Assembly (NCBI GenBank): GCA_033439765.1
Contig: JAULSN010000006.1
Location: 1,116,001-1,180,000 of the forward strand
Direction of reading: 5' to 3'
Source: Lasiosphaeria ovina
Lineage: Eukaryota; Ascomycota; Sordariomycetes; Sordariales; Lasiosphaeriaceae
Length of the DNA: 64,000 bases
This document shows positions 10,854 to 21,158 of this stretch, piece by piece. The notes under the pieces are model-generated. The model made no database searches, had not been told where the DNA came from, and was given only the letters and a program-made list of their open reading frames with translations. Within the stretch, counting starts at the first letter, position 1. Every line of letters begins with the position of its first letter. Both the position numbers and the translations under genes were made by a program.

Positions 10854-11968
10854 ATGGAGGTAAAGACTCTAAATAAGCATTACAGCCCTTACAAGCGTAC
10901 CAGAATTGCCGTCGGGGTACATAATGGCAAATCTAAGACCCAGATTGCCGCTGAAGAGGGCTGTTCGCCGGGGTCGGTCCATGGCATCACGAAACGCTAT
11001 CGCGTCCAACAATCAGCAGTCGCACTACCCAGGTCAGGCCGGCCGAAGGTCCTCACAGAATACGATAAACGGCATATCCTACGCTTAATCAACTAAGATC
11101 CTTTCATTTCTAATATAGAAATCAAAACGTAGGCCGGTATGGCCTGCCATATCAATACGATAACCCGATGGCTTAAATCGCAGGGCATCCAGCATACAAA
11201 GGCCCTCCGGCGGCCGAAATTAAACTCAGAACTTGCCCGAAAACGCCTAGGGTTTGCCCAAAGGTATATTACGAAGCCTGATAACTTTTGGAAGCTATGG
11301 ATTTTCAGCGACGAGGTGACTATGGTACGTGGTGATGGTGAACGGCAGAAGTGGGTTTTCTACCAACGCGTACGTTTAACCTCATTTTCTATATTATTAT
11401 AACTAACAACGTTTAGGGGGAGCGGTTACTTCCAAAGCATATCCAAGGCAAAACTAAACCAACTAGGCATAGCCAGATATTCTAGGGGGCCTTTTCTTTC
11501 TTTAGAAAGTCCGCGTTAGTCCCTCTATATGGCCATCCTGATTCTCCACGTGGAGGTGTCAACGCATAGCGAATACTCGAAACCCTTCAAGCCCAGCTAC
11601 CTGAAATTTGTGATCCTGGCTCTATATTCATGCAAGATAACGCTCGCACGCATACAGCAATTATCGTACAAGATTAGTTGATTCCTTAGGCTGAGAAGGA
11701 AGGCATTAAGTTGATCAACTGGCCAGCATATTCACCTGATTTGAACCTCATCGAAAATCTCTGGAAACTGCTTAAAGAAGAAATCTGCAGAAGGTATCCG
11801 GAGCTTGCAGATATGCCAAAAACTAAGAAAAGCTTACAACAGCTACGAGAAGCAGCGGATGAGGTGTGGAACGATTTTCCAAATGAGCTTCTCCAGGAGC
11901 TAGCGGAGAGTATACGGCGCAGGTTGGCGGCAGTTATCGCTGCGGATGGGTGGTATACCAAGTATTAG
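10854..11968 (+). pseudogene. Broken Tc1/mariner transposase with an intron
   Basis: The frame starts MEVKTLNKHYSPYKRTRIAV and shows an N-terminal helix-turn-helix region (KTQIAAEEGCSPGSVHGITK, then SGRPKVLTEYDKR). In-frame stops are at 11094 (TAA), 11130 (TAG) and more TAGs downstream where tryptophan or glutamine is expected, the mark of CpA-to-TpA change. The catalytic triad is still readable: Asp in WIFSDEVT, Asp in FMQDNARTHTA and Glu in DLNLIENLWKLLKEE. A 47-nt intron at 11370-11416 (GTACGT...TAACTAAC...TTTAG) separates the first catalytic Asp from the second; splicing restores the frame from WVFYQR to GERLLPKHI. It ends at the TAG of 11966-11968. It is a pseudogene of a DD34E-type transposase; exact spacing of the last two acids was not measured. 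Confidence 0.82.
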
Positions 11969-12107
11969 GGGGTTTGTGATTAGTATCAACAGATAGCGGG
12001 GGTTCTTGTGAGTATTTTGTATCTAGTTTTATGTATTTTATATAGAAATTGTGCGTAAAATTCTTAATTGAAGTTTGAGGTGACCTACTGGTACCGCGAC
12101 GTGTTTT

Positions 12108-12149
12108 CGCGTAAAGTGGGTGGGGCTCGAAACTTCTGCGTCCCCACTG
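12108..12149 (-). repeat. Right terminal inverted repeat of the mariner element
   Basis: Reads inward CAGTGGGGACGCAG, the form usual for impala-like fungal mariner elements, and is followed on the outside by the TA target dinucleotide. Confidence 0.8.
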
Positions 12150-12151
12150 TA

Positions 12152-13258
12152 CTATACTTGCTTCAGTTGATAGACAAAAGGAAATGATAGTTAATTCGGG
12201 AGACATGTGGGAAGTGCATGGTCCGCTCGTGCCCAGGTGGACCTGTGGGCTTGTTAGCCAAGGTTGCACTAAGCGGTTGGGTTGGAGGCGATCGGCCACG
12301 ACATGGAAACAAACTTGCAAAGTTATAAGCTTGTTTCGAGATCTCTAGATGCTGTCAAGAGAGCCAGTCGGCCGGCCAGCTTCCAGATTGGCAAGATCTC
12401 CGTCAGGATCTACAAGGGGGTTAGCAGGACAGACGGATTCTCTACGCCGTAGAATTGCGTTCCTGAAAAGAGAAAGCAAGCAAGAAAGGAAAAGGCTGGG
12501 ATCCCTGAGTGCAGAGTTGCGGGAGCGCCGGGACCCCCCGATCGAGCCTCCGGACGACGGATCGACGGAGTCGCCTGGGAGTTGCTTAGCTGGCTTACGG
12601 TTTGCCCCACCGGGCGCACCCCCCCTGCAGGCCAGAAAAAAAAGAAAAAGGGAATTGATCAATTATCTCTTTTGTACCGTAAGTACAGCATAAAAAGATA
12701 TGCATCAATTCCCTGTTAGGCGGGCACCATGGCACAGCCATTTTGACACAATTCCAAGCGAACCGCAACCCAGCGAGGCACACACCCTACCTAGGCCTAC
12801 AACCCTAACCCTCATTAACAAATAGAGGATTTGTACCCCATTATAAGGCCAGTTACTACTGAATACCGCATTTGAAGTCCAATGCCTCTTTAAGCTATAG
12901 TAAACAAAGACTTCGTAATGATTTTTTTGGTGTTAAGTACTACGTTATTGATTTATGGCCAAATGCCCGGGCGCGCGCGCAGGTCAATTCGCGATTGTTG
13001 CAATTGGCCAAATGGGGAAGGCGGGCCATTTAGCTTAAATTTTTCCGGCCAATCGAACGCGCCGCATCCTCGCTTAACGGTACGCGTTGTACTAACTGAT
13101 CCGTACGCCAACCTTAAAAAAAAAAACAACACGCCAACGCGTAATACGGATTCTTTCGATACGCCGGATTTCTACCTTTTCAACACACAACCTCACGTAT
13201 AACCTCAACACCATATAACCTTCCTACGCGATTCTTTTCATCTATTTATATCGCCAAA
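12152..13258. other. Mixed repeat-derived DNA between mariner and the truncated ORF
   Basis: The left part (12340-12640) is GC-rich and contains an open plus frame of 114 codons at 12349-12693 with a short coiled-coil-like stretch; I see no family and do not call a gene. A 21-bp segment at 12590 recurs near 6393. Two telomere-like CCCTAA units occur at about 12800-12812. From 12888 the sequence is AT-rich and includes a third copy of the repeat of 6688-6795, then a possible promoter (TATTTATA, about 13242-13249) for the small ORF. Confidence 0.45.
12895..12937 (+). repeat. Third copy of the ~44-bp subterminal-like repeat
   Basis: CTATAGTAAACAAAGACTTC followed by a T-run and TTGGTGTTAAG. It matches the copies at 6688 and 6751 in order and orientation, and sits about 320 bp upstream of the ORF at 13259. 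Confidence 0.45.
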
Positions 13259-13414
13259 ATGGAGTTCTCAATATTAGAAGACTTTGACGATTCTTTATTC
13301 GAAAGCCCGCACCTCGACGCGCTTCTCGGGCCCGCGGAATTCGACCCACAGGACCTAATAGGCGGCGATATGGAAGATTTCGTAAGCGCCCTAACTAGCC
13401 TACCCGCCGAATAG
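13259..13414 (+). pseudogene. N-terminal fragment of an acidic ORF, probably transposon-derived
   Basis: A 51-codon frame starting MEFSILEDFDDSLFESPHLD and ending SALTSLPAE. It is preceded by a TATTTATA box and an ACAAAATGG-like start context. After the TAG the same frame stays open (LDRDHKNSSLRILRITN) as far as the solo LTR at 13476, so the TAG may be a mutated CAG and the gene may have been cut by the LTR. The protein is strongly acidic and I cannot assign it to a family. Its position next to subterminal-like repeats suggests the start of a DNA-transposon gene. A tiny genuine gene is the alternative. Confidence 0.35.
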
Positions 13415-13475
13415 CTAGATAGAGATCATAAGAATAGCTCCCTACGTATTTTACGTATAACTAACGTTTTACTTT

Positions 13476-14224
13476 TGTTGAACTGCGTGCCTATATAGGC
13501 CTGAACTCAGCACCTATATAGGGTGCACAATGCAGCAGGCGGAGCGGAAGCGGTAGCGTGGTCGGGAACCAAGTGCAGGGTAGGTCGATCAAGTGTAGGG
13601 TAGACTGTAGGGAACTGTGCCCTACGGTCCGATACAACAGTGCTTCTGCAAAGCACTGAGGGAAGCAGGCTGACTGACTACAGGTCTGTAGAACTCTGCT
13701 ACAGGCCTGCCACTCAGACTGTGAGGACTCTGCTCAGCAGTCTACCTCGTAGGCTGTAGGGGACTCTGCCCTGCAGTCAGGGTCTTCGGGACCAACTGTG
13801 GGTGCTGAAGAAGACGGAGAGGAGTTCTATTATAGAAGAAGTATAGTACAAAGAGTGGCGAGTGCAATGCTTACTTGTTGCTTTCTTTTATACTCATAAC
13901 AAGAGGCTTGCTTGCTTACTTGAGAAGGAAATCTATCTAAGGGAAAGGACAGGTTTACATAGACCTAAGGTGGGCTCTCTAGAAGGTTCTAGAGACCCAC
14001 AGGCTCCGTAGACAGCTCTTATTCTACAGTCTTCTAGTGGGCTTGTCTTACGTATGCCAAGACGTATAGGGGTTTCGAGAAGGTGCTGTGGGGCAAAGTA
14101 AACAATCTAGGTATAGCGCCCGCAGCACCACACAACAGCCACAACACTCACAACTCCAACACAGCTACTGCAGTGCCCTACACTTCAGGACCCTACAACC
14201 CTAGTAACTAGCCGTACTTTAACA
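13476..14224 (-). mobile_element. Solo LTR, copy D (749 bp)
   Basis: Begins TGTTGAACTGCGTGCC on the plus strand and ends CGTACTTTAACA. The flanks ACTTT (left) and AGAAG (right) do not match, so this LTR probably results from recombination between different insertions or a deletion. Its right end is only 14 bp from the target duplication of the gypsy element, which inserted next to it. Confidence 0.82.
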
Positions 14225-14243
14225 AGAAGGAAAAAGAAGAGTG

Positions 14244-14524
14244 TATCACCGCACAGTCAACCGAATGAGGCAGGGCTGCATATAGTCGCTGTATTCGTAG
14301 AATCTAAAGCTAAAGAAGGAAAAAGGAAAAGAAGAATCTAATGCCCGGGCGCGGCGAGGAAGTAAGGTAGGTGTAGGTCACGTGATGAGGGCTCAGCACT
14401 GACCACACCGTAAATCCTACGCGGCCTCAGGGCGTGCGAGTTACATGCCAAGGCGCTAGCCTAATGCCAAGGCGCTAGGCTCAATCCAGTCCTTCCAGCC
14501 ACTTGTCTAACACATGCCGTGACA
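14244..14524 (-). repeat. 3' LTR of the gypsy element
   Basis: 281 bp, plus-strand ends TATCACCGC and CCGTGACA. In sense orientation it starts TGTCACGGC and ends GGTGATA. It is nearly identical to 20873-21153. Confidence 0.92.
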
Positions 14525-14536
14525 CTACCCCCCGGT
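14525..14536 (-). promoter_or_regulatory. Polypurine tract of the gypsy element
   Basis: In sense orientation the bases directly before the 3' LTR read CCGGGGGGTAG, a purine run at the position where plus-strand DNA synthesis is primed in LTR retrotransposons. Confidence 0.65.
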
Positions 14537-14710
14537 CGGAAAAAGCTTCGTCCCGAAGCGCCGTTAATTCCCCTCAATTGAGCAAAAAATGAGCCGCAGG
14601 CTGCCCCGGCCAGGGTTCGAACGCGTGGCCGCGCGTTCTCAAGTGATCAATCATCGCTGTCGCGTTACCCTGCGTAACGGTCGCCCCTGCACTGCGGGCT
14701 TGTTGTCGTC

Positions 14711-17700
14711 CTAGTGCGGCTCGTCGAATCTGTCCTCCTGTACTACGAGTAGCCATTCGTTCAATCGTAGTGGTGGTCCGGCCTTGTTAGTGTACTCGTC
14801 GTAGTAGGCTTTGAGCAGCTCTAGTGCGTTCTTGAAGTTCTCTACGTAGTACCACTTGGGGTCCGCAGCCCATCCTTTCCAAGCGACTTGGTATTGGAGC
14901 TTGCCGTAGTAAGATCGCGAGGACAACACCTTCTCAAGTTCCCATTCCAAGTCATTATTAACTATGTCGCCGTCGGGGTTCGGGTCTTCCTGGCCAGGAA
15001 GAGGGTTGTTCGGGTACAGTCTCAACCTGTTAGCGTAGAACACGTCTGTCCCTCTCCATCCCTTAGGAACTTCCAGTTTATAGTCGTAACCGTCTTTGTT
15101 TATTCCTGAACGTTCAAGAATCTTGAAGTACTACTATATGAGCGGGAAATCCAGCTTCGTACTCGGCCTGTCCGTTGCCCAGGCGTGCTTCACGATATAT
15201 ATACGGTCCCCGACGTCAAAGTCTGGCTCCCGCCTATATTTGTTGGCTTTTGCGGTCTGCTTTTCTTACGCCCTGGTAATGCTTTCACGGGCCTTCTCAA
15301 TATAGGCTCTTAGGGTATCGGCTATCTATTGAGCCTGTTCTCTATTGAGCCTCTCTATTCTAGGTAGGTCTAGGTTTGTCAAATCAGACCGAGCCGTCTA
15401 ATCGAAATACATAGGCATTAGGAATCCGAATGCCACCTCGTGAGGTTATATTCCGGTGCTGTCTTACGGGATTGAACCTTATACGAAGTCTATAGCCGGT
15501 ATATACCGTGACCAATCGTCCTGGTAATGATTAACAAATATCCTGAGGCGCTGGTCTATCTACTAGTATAGGTTTTCGACCTATCCTGCTATTTATTTAT
15601 ATCCTAACGATGAGAGCTTCTACCGAATACCCATAATCTTCGCTAGTTCGTCCGTAAAGTCCGATATAAACTACGGTCCTCTATCGCTAATGATCTTATC
15701 TAGTAAGCCCAGAATTCGGTAAGGGCCTTTATAATATATACGAGCTGCTTCCTTACTCGTGACTATTTTGTCGTACGGTATATACCACGATAGCTTACTT
15801 AACCGGTCGATAATCGTAAACAAGTTGTCGTAACCGTACTTGTCCTTTAGCATCTCTTTGAAGTCTATTACTAAAGAGCTCCAAATTCTTAGGGGGGGCG
15901 GAATAGGGTGGAGCAAACTAAGGGTCTTATCGTAAGGCGCCTTAGCTAACTTATATTTATAATTGGCGACGAATCTATCGATATCGGCTCCTATACCGGC
16001 CTACTAGTATAGGTCCTTAACGAGCCTCCTGGTTTTATTCCGGCCGGGGTGGGCTGTAGGGAGTCTGGAGTGGATATTATCGATAATCCTAATCCTCAAA
16101 TTATCGTAATCGGGAACGACTAGGCTCCCCTCTCTTAATAATAAGCCGTTTATTATTATAAATAGCTTCGTTTCTTCCTCTAAACGAGCCCTTTCGCGGT
16201 AGACTACTAGCGAGTCGCTTATTCGGTTCGCCTAAATCAACTAGTCTACTAGCTCGTATCCCGAAATCTCTGGCGGTTCGTCTAATACGGCTATAACCGA
16301 TGAGGTTACGGGCGTATCTTCTTCCTCGTCTCCGAGTTCGACATATTCGTCGTCTTCTACTATACGTACTAGCGAGAGTAAGGGGGCCACTTCGTTAATA
16401 AAGTCTACATAGTCGAGGGCCATAACGAAGCTCCCGTTAGGTTACTCCTAGAACATCTACACTATTCGGTAGGCTATTTATCGTTCCTTCTAGGTCTTAA
16501 GCTCGTAAGAGCGTCGTATAAGGGCGTCTACCGCGGCGTTCAAGGCTCCCGGCCTATATTTAATACGGAAGTTAAATCCCGAAAGCTCCTCAGCCTATCC
16601 GGCCTACCTAATATTAAGAAGCTTCTTTATTACGAAGTATTTCAACGTATCGTTATCGGAAAATACGATAAAGGGCTCCTAGTGTTAGAGACCGACTAGC
16701 TCGCTTCGCTAGTATTATAGTACTCGAACTATCGCTAGTAGTTCCTTATCGTAAATAAAGTAGTTAAGCTCTACTCCCTTCATTATCTCTAAGAAGAAGG
16801 CTACCGGGTACCAGTCGTTATCGTACTTCTAGCTTAGTACTCCCGTAACGACTCCTCCTAATATATCTATTTCAATACGTATCTCCCGACCATATTCGAA
16901 GTACTTCAGGACTAGTACTAATAGTAAGCGCTCTTTAAGGGTATCGAAAGCGATCTAGTAGTCGTCTATCTATCTAAATGCTTCTCCCTTCTTAGCTAGG
17001 GCTATGAGCGGTTTCGCTATCGCGCTATAGCCTCTTACGAATCGTCGGTAAAAGTTATAGAACCCTAGAAAGGACTATAAACCTTTAAGCGTATCTGGCT
17101 CTGGCCAGTCCCGTACGATGTTTATTTTACTTGGGTCTACGGCCACGCCGTCGATACCTATGATAAATCCCAAGTACTTGGTTTCCTTAACGTGGAATTC
17201 GTATTTATCGATATCCGCCTATAAGCCCGCTTCTCTCAGACGCTCGAGAATCTTTCGGACATGTTTAACATACTCTTCCTCTAATTCGGAATAGATAAGG
17301 ATATTATCTAGGTAAGCGCTATAGAAGTCATCTAAGTAACCTAATAGGTAGTTATTAATAAACCTCTAGAAGGTGGCGGGCCCGTTAGTAAGTCCGAAAG
17401 GCATCACCTTATAGCTATATATTCCGTACCTCGTTCGGAATATTATTAGGGGTTCGTCTTCGGGGTAGATACGGATGCGGTAGAATGCCTGCCGTATATC
17501 TATCTTAGTGAAGATCTTCGCTTTACCTAAGCGATTCAGGGTCTCGTCGATTAACGGTAGTAGTATTCTATCCTTTACGGTCGACGCGTTCAGCTTCCTA
17601 TAGTTTATATAGAAGCGTAGCCCGCCGTTCTATTTCCTAGTAAATAGGATGGGTACTACCTATAGCGTACTACTAGTCTATATAAACCCCTTCTTGAGGG

Positions 17701-19099
17701 CCCCTATAATATATTCCTTATACGCTTCCAGCTCCTCCAGTAACATCTTATATAGCGGGCTATAACCTAGGTCTTCGGGTTCCTTACTAGGTATTAGGCG
17801 GATCCTATAATTAATAGGTCCGCGTTATGGAGCTAAAATGTCTAATTATACTTTACTAAAGACGTCTAAAAAGTCGTAGTAGGGCGAGAGGAGCTTATTA
17901 AGTACTCGCTCCCGAAGCTTATCATCGTCTTAGTCTAAACCGTTAGACCCGTCGGTTATCTCTCTAAGTTCCCCAATACGCTTATCGAGCTCGTAAAGCG
18001 TTATAATATATATCTATTCTCCTTTAGAGGACAACTTGAAAGCGGTCTCGTTCAGTATAGATATCTCGATAGGCCTCTCCTTATACTAACTAATACCATC
18101 TCGTTATATTCGGTAAGGACCTTATACGTCCCGTTCGGGGAAAGGATCCTTCTTCTTAGGCGGCGGTAAGGGCACTTTCTTGGGGGGGGCGGAATATAGA
18201 AGACGCTCTATACGGTTAACGTCTCGATCGATATAGTCACCGTTTAGTAGACGAGCCGGTCTCTAAAGTAGCGTAGGCCGGAACTACGGTATCGCTATAA
18301 CTAGTACTAGTTCTGGCTCCCGGGGATTATATATAGTAAACTCGGCTTTCTCCTATTACTTAAGCTCATCGATACGGGCGCGTACTATCTTCCCGTTACG
18401 GCGTCGCTTATCTTCTCTCTCTATAGCGACCTCTCGTCGTTTCGTATCTTCCTAGTATATAGGGTCTGGCTTCCCTAACTCTAACTCGTCTATAAGTATA
18501 TTAGTCTACTAGCTAAGGTCTAGTTCCTAATCTTCTAGAAAGAGTAACCGTCTTCGGCGGACGTCGGGGATAATATCGTAGTAGTATATCTACTTCCTAC
18601 CGATTATTATATTATGAATATAGTTATCGAGGACGATTAGATATCTATCCCTTATAGTTCGGTTTTATATAACGATATTAATTCCTAATAGCTCTCTAAT
18701 AGACTATTATAATCTATTATCGTACCCGCCTACTAACCTAGGTTTAGGGTCGAAGACTAGTAAGACCTAAAGTAGGTCCTTTATCCTTTACGCAAACTTA
18801 TGGCTTACGAATATCTCTCTATTCGCTCCCGTATTAACTAGTATATCTTTTATAGTTAAAGAGAGTCTATTATTTACTATCTTATAGCTAATAAGGAATA
18901 TAGGGCCGCCCAAGTATTTAGCTAGTAGGCTAATACCCTATTCGTTCCTATTTATCTTTCTAACCGTATATATTAATACTTCCCCTAGGAGGGAGTCTAA
19001 TTACCCTAGGGTACTTAGTTTTCCGATAAGTTATTAGTGCCTGACGACGTCTTAGTATCGTCCTCCTTAGCTACGTAACGCTCGATAACTAACTAGAGT
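14711..19099 (-). pseudogene. Pol of the gypsy element (RT, RNase H, integrase, chromodomain), broken
   Basis: Reverse transcriptase spans about 17100-17770: LYKMLLEELEAYKEYI, GGLRFYINYRKLNAS, ITKIDIRQAFYRI-type blocks and YKVMPFGLTNGPATF are clear. The catalytic YLDD box reads YLDN (17303-17314), so one metal-binding Asp is lost. RNase H is near 16600-16760 (FIVFSDNDTLKYFVIKK). Integrase core is at about 15600-15916 with SLVIDFKEMLKDKYGYDN and LLDKIISDRGP, giving two of the three acidic residues. At 14711-15043 an uninterrupted 110-codon frame ends pol with a chromodomain (WELEKVLSSRSYYGKLQYQV, then AWKGW and KWYYVENFKNALELL), which in chromoviruses directs integration to marked chromatin. 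All stops seen are TAG at expected Gln or Trp positions. Confidence 0.85.
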
Positions 19100-20718
19100 C
19101 GAGCTTCCTTCGTCGGGCCCGATATAGTCTTCTAGGGATAGTCGCGAGTCGTATGACCCTGCTCCCGGCAAATGAAGTAACGCTTCTCGGCGTATAGCTT
19201 CTTAATCTCTTCGGCGCTAGGCTTCTTATAACTAGCGGGGAGGTTGGCGCTCGGGGTTGCCGAGCGGTTGGCTGGGCGACGAGGGTTATTGTTCTTACCC
19301 TATTGTCCTCCTGAGTTGTTCCTACCCTTATCGTCCTTCTTGGCTGCCTGGCGAGCTCTCTGGGCCAGCTTTATATTTAAGGCGTACTCAGAACCCAGCT
19401 TGGCGTACATCTCGAAGTCTACCTTATCGTTAATATAATCCCGGATCAACTTATCCTAGAACGTAGGGGTAAGGCGACGCTTAAACTCGGTCTTCCATTC
19501 GGAGCGATCGCGGCGATATTCGCTAGTAAGCCGAACGAACTCGTTACGGAACTCGTCATAATCCTATCCTGGCTTTATCTATAGCTTATTGAACTCCTGA
19601 TTGGCTTCTTCTACGCGATTGATATTACGGAACTCGTTCTTGAGCCAGGCTAATAGCTCGCTTAAGGTCTTAATCTGGTTGGGATAGGTCTTTTCTAGGT
19701 AGGGCTCTAACTAGTATAAGGCCTTACTAGCTAAGCGAAGTTCAATATAAGACTATCTAGCCTAGTCGTTATCGAAGTGATCGGCGTTAATATCTAACTT
19801 ATTAATAATCTAACGGATCCAAGTATTAAATATAATCGTATCCTTCTCCTTATTATTATAGAAGAGGGGAGGGTCTACCGTCTTAGCGCTTCGTCGCGTC
19901 GAGCTCTTGTTCGTAGCGGGTATAGAGCTACGGATTAAGCCGTTAATAACGTTATTAGCAATAGTACGACTTAGCTCGTCAATCTTGTCCTATATACGCT
20001 AAATAACGATGTCTTTCTCGCTAAGGGCTTCCGTCATCTCGACGATAAGTCCATTATTATTTCTACTAGCGCTAGCTAGGTCTATAACCGGGGTTATAGT
20101 AGTAACCGATCGCGTAGTCTAGGTAAGAATACGGGTAGCCTAAGTCTTAATATTATTAATAATGACTAACTAGTATCGGGCAATACTATATAACTATAAT
20201 ATCTACTCGTATAAAGCATAAACTATAAGCGTATAGAGCTTGAACTCCTGAAAGTATTTATCTAGGTACTCGGTCGAGATATGCTCGAAATCCTTAAGAT
20301 CTATAGGTCCTTCGAAGGTAATATCGTTACTCAGCCATATATAGAAGGGCATTATCGGGCTAGTCTTATTTCGCTTAACGAATAAAGCGGCCAAGTCGGA
20401 CAACTTCTCTTAAAGGTCATTGTCGACGTCGTCGATAGAAGCGGTAAACTTGACGCTATTAATCTCGGCTACGATACGCGTCGTGAAGTCGCGGGTATCG
20501 ATACGGTCGGGGTTATTACGGCCCTCGGTTATAGATACTACGCCGGACGGCGCCTTCATAGTACTTGCAACTATCTCGACTTCCTTTACAATAAGTACCA
20601 ACGTCGTCTCGCTCTTCTTACGAGGGTGAATCTTCATAAAGCTATCACGATCGAAGTTGACTTCCTCAATTACGGCCTACAGGGCTACCTACATGGCCTC
20701 GTCGTTAATGGTAGGCAT
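19100..20718 (-). pseudogene. Gag of the gypsy element, broken
   Basis: The frame starts MPTINDEAM at 20718 and meets TAG stops within a few codons (20691-20693 and shortly after), apparently former CAG. Readable blocks follow: MKIHPRKKSETTLVLIVKEV from 20637, a capsid-like stretch with FYIWLSNDITFEGPIDLKDF near 20300, and at about 19136-19180 a CCHC zinc knuckle YFICREQGHTTRDYP. In that knuckle the spacing C-x2-C-x4-H-x4-C is intact but the first and last cysteines have become tyrosine (TGC to TAC). Gag would package the element RNA; this copy cannot make a functional protein. The exact gag/pol boundary is not visible because of the stops. Confidence 0.8.
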
Positions 20719-20862
20719 CTTGCCGTCCACTATCTCTGCCCTGTCACCCCGCTTGGAGTAATGTGGTCTTTCCTAGTCGGCGGTCGCGCACTCGTAGCGA
20801 TCGCGGGTTTTTTCTAGTGGGATATTCTTTTCAATTGCCTTCCCAGGCGAGTAAAGAGATTG

Positions 20863-20872
20863 AGCTTTAGAT
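20863..20872 (-). promoter_or_regulatory. Self-priming primer-binding site of the gypsy element
   Basis: The ten bases directly after the 5' LTR in sense orientation are ATCTAAAGCT. They are the exact reverse complement of AGCTTTAGAT inside the same LTR (20940-20931). This is the arrangement of the Tf1/sushi self-priming retroelements, where the RNA 5' end folds back to prime reverse transcription rather than a tRNA. Confidence 0.65.
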
Positions 20873-21153
20873 TATCACCGCATAGTCAACCGAATGAGGC
20901 AGGGCTGCATATAGTCGCTGTATTCGTAGAATCTAAAGCTAAAGAAGGAAAAAGGAAAAGAAGAATCTAATGCCCGGGCGCGGCGAGGAAGTAAGGTAGG
21001 TGTAGGTCACGTGATGAGGGCTCAGCACTGACCACACCGTAAATCCTACGCGGCCTCAGGGCGTACGAGTTGCATGCCAAGGCGCTAGCCTAATACCAAG
21101 GCGCTAGGCTCAATCCAGTCCTTCCAGCCACTTGTCTGACACATGCCGTGACA
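20873..21153 (-). repeat. 5' LTR of the gypsy element
   Basis: 281 bp, the sense-upstream LTR. The likely transcription start region contains AGCTTTAGAT (minus strand, 20940-20931), complementary to the primer-binding site just downstream of the LTR. Confidence 0.92.
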
Positions 21154-21158
21154 GAGTG

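Larger units (their letters stand above)
10751..12149 (+). mobile_element. Tc1/mariner-type DNA transposon, RIP-inactivated
   Basis: A 1399-bp element flanked by TA on both sides (10749-10750, 12150-12151), the Tc1/mariner target. Imperfect terminal inverted repeats of ~41 bp occupy 10751-10791 and 12108-12149; the right end reads inward CAGTGGGGACGCAGAAG and both share CGAGCCC followed by CCACTTTACGCG. The interior holds one broken transposase gene with an intron. Its own transposition is impossible in this state. Confidence 0.88.
14244..21153 (-). mobile_element. Complete chromodomain Ty3/gypsy retrotransposon (chromovirus), RIP-dead
   Basis: A 6910-bp element on the minus strand with 281-bp LTRs and a perfect 5-bp target duplication GAGTG (14239-14243 and 21154-21158). 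In the sense direction it reads 5' LTR, self-complementary primer-binding site, gag with zinc knuckle, reverse transcriptase, RNase H, integrase, chromodomain, polypurine tract, 3' LTR. This order is that of Ty3/gypsy chromoviruses. Every coding domain has many stops, all TAG in the stretches I translated, and the interior is TpA-rich and poor in CpA and TpG, which is the RIP signature. The two LTRs differ at only a few bases, so the insertion is fairly young. Confidence 0.92.

Noticed and set aside
10430..10876. 148-codon plus frame upstream of the mariner element
   Set aside because: It runs across the transposon terminal repeat and lies in a different frame from the transposase.
12349..12693. 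114-codon frame with coiled-coil-like stretch
   Set aside because: Lies in repeat-like GC-rich DNA, shares a segment with 6393, and open frames exist on both strands.
12800..12812. Interstitial telomere repeat
   Set aside because: Only two CCCTAA units; too short to claim.
14590..14700. tRNA gene
   Set aside because: A T-arm-like GTTCGAAC box is present, but I could not pair an acceptor stem, and it lies within the retroelement; kept only as a low-interest finding.
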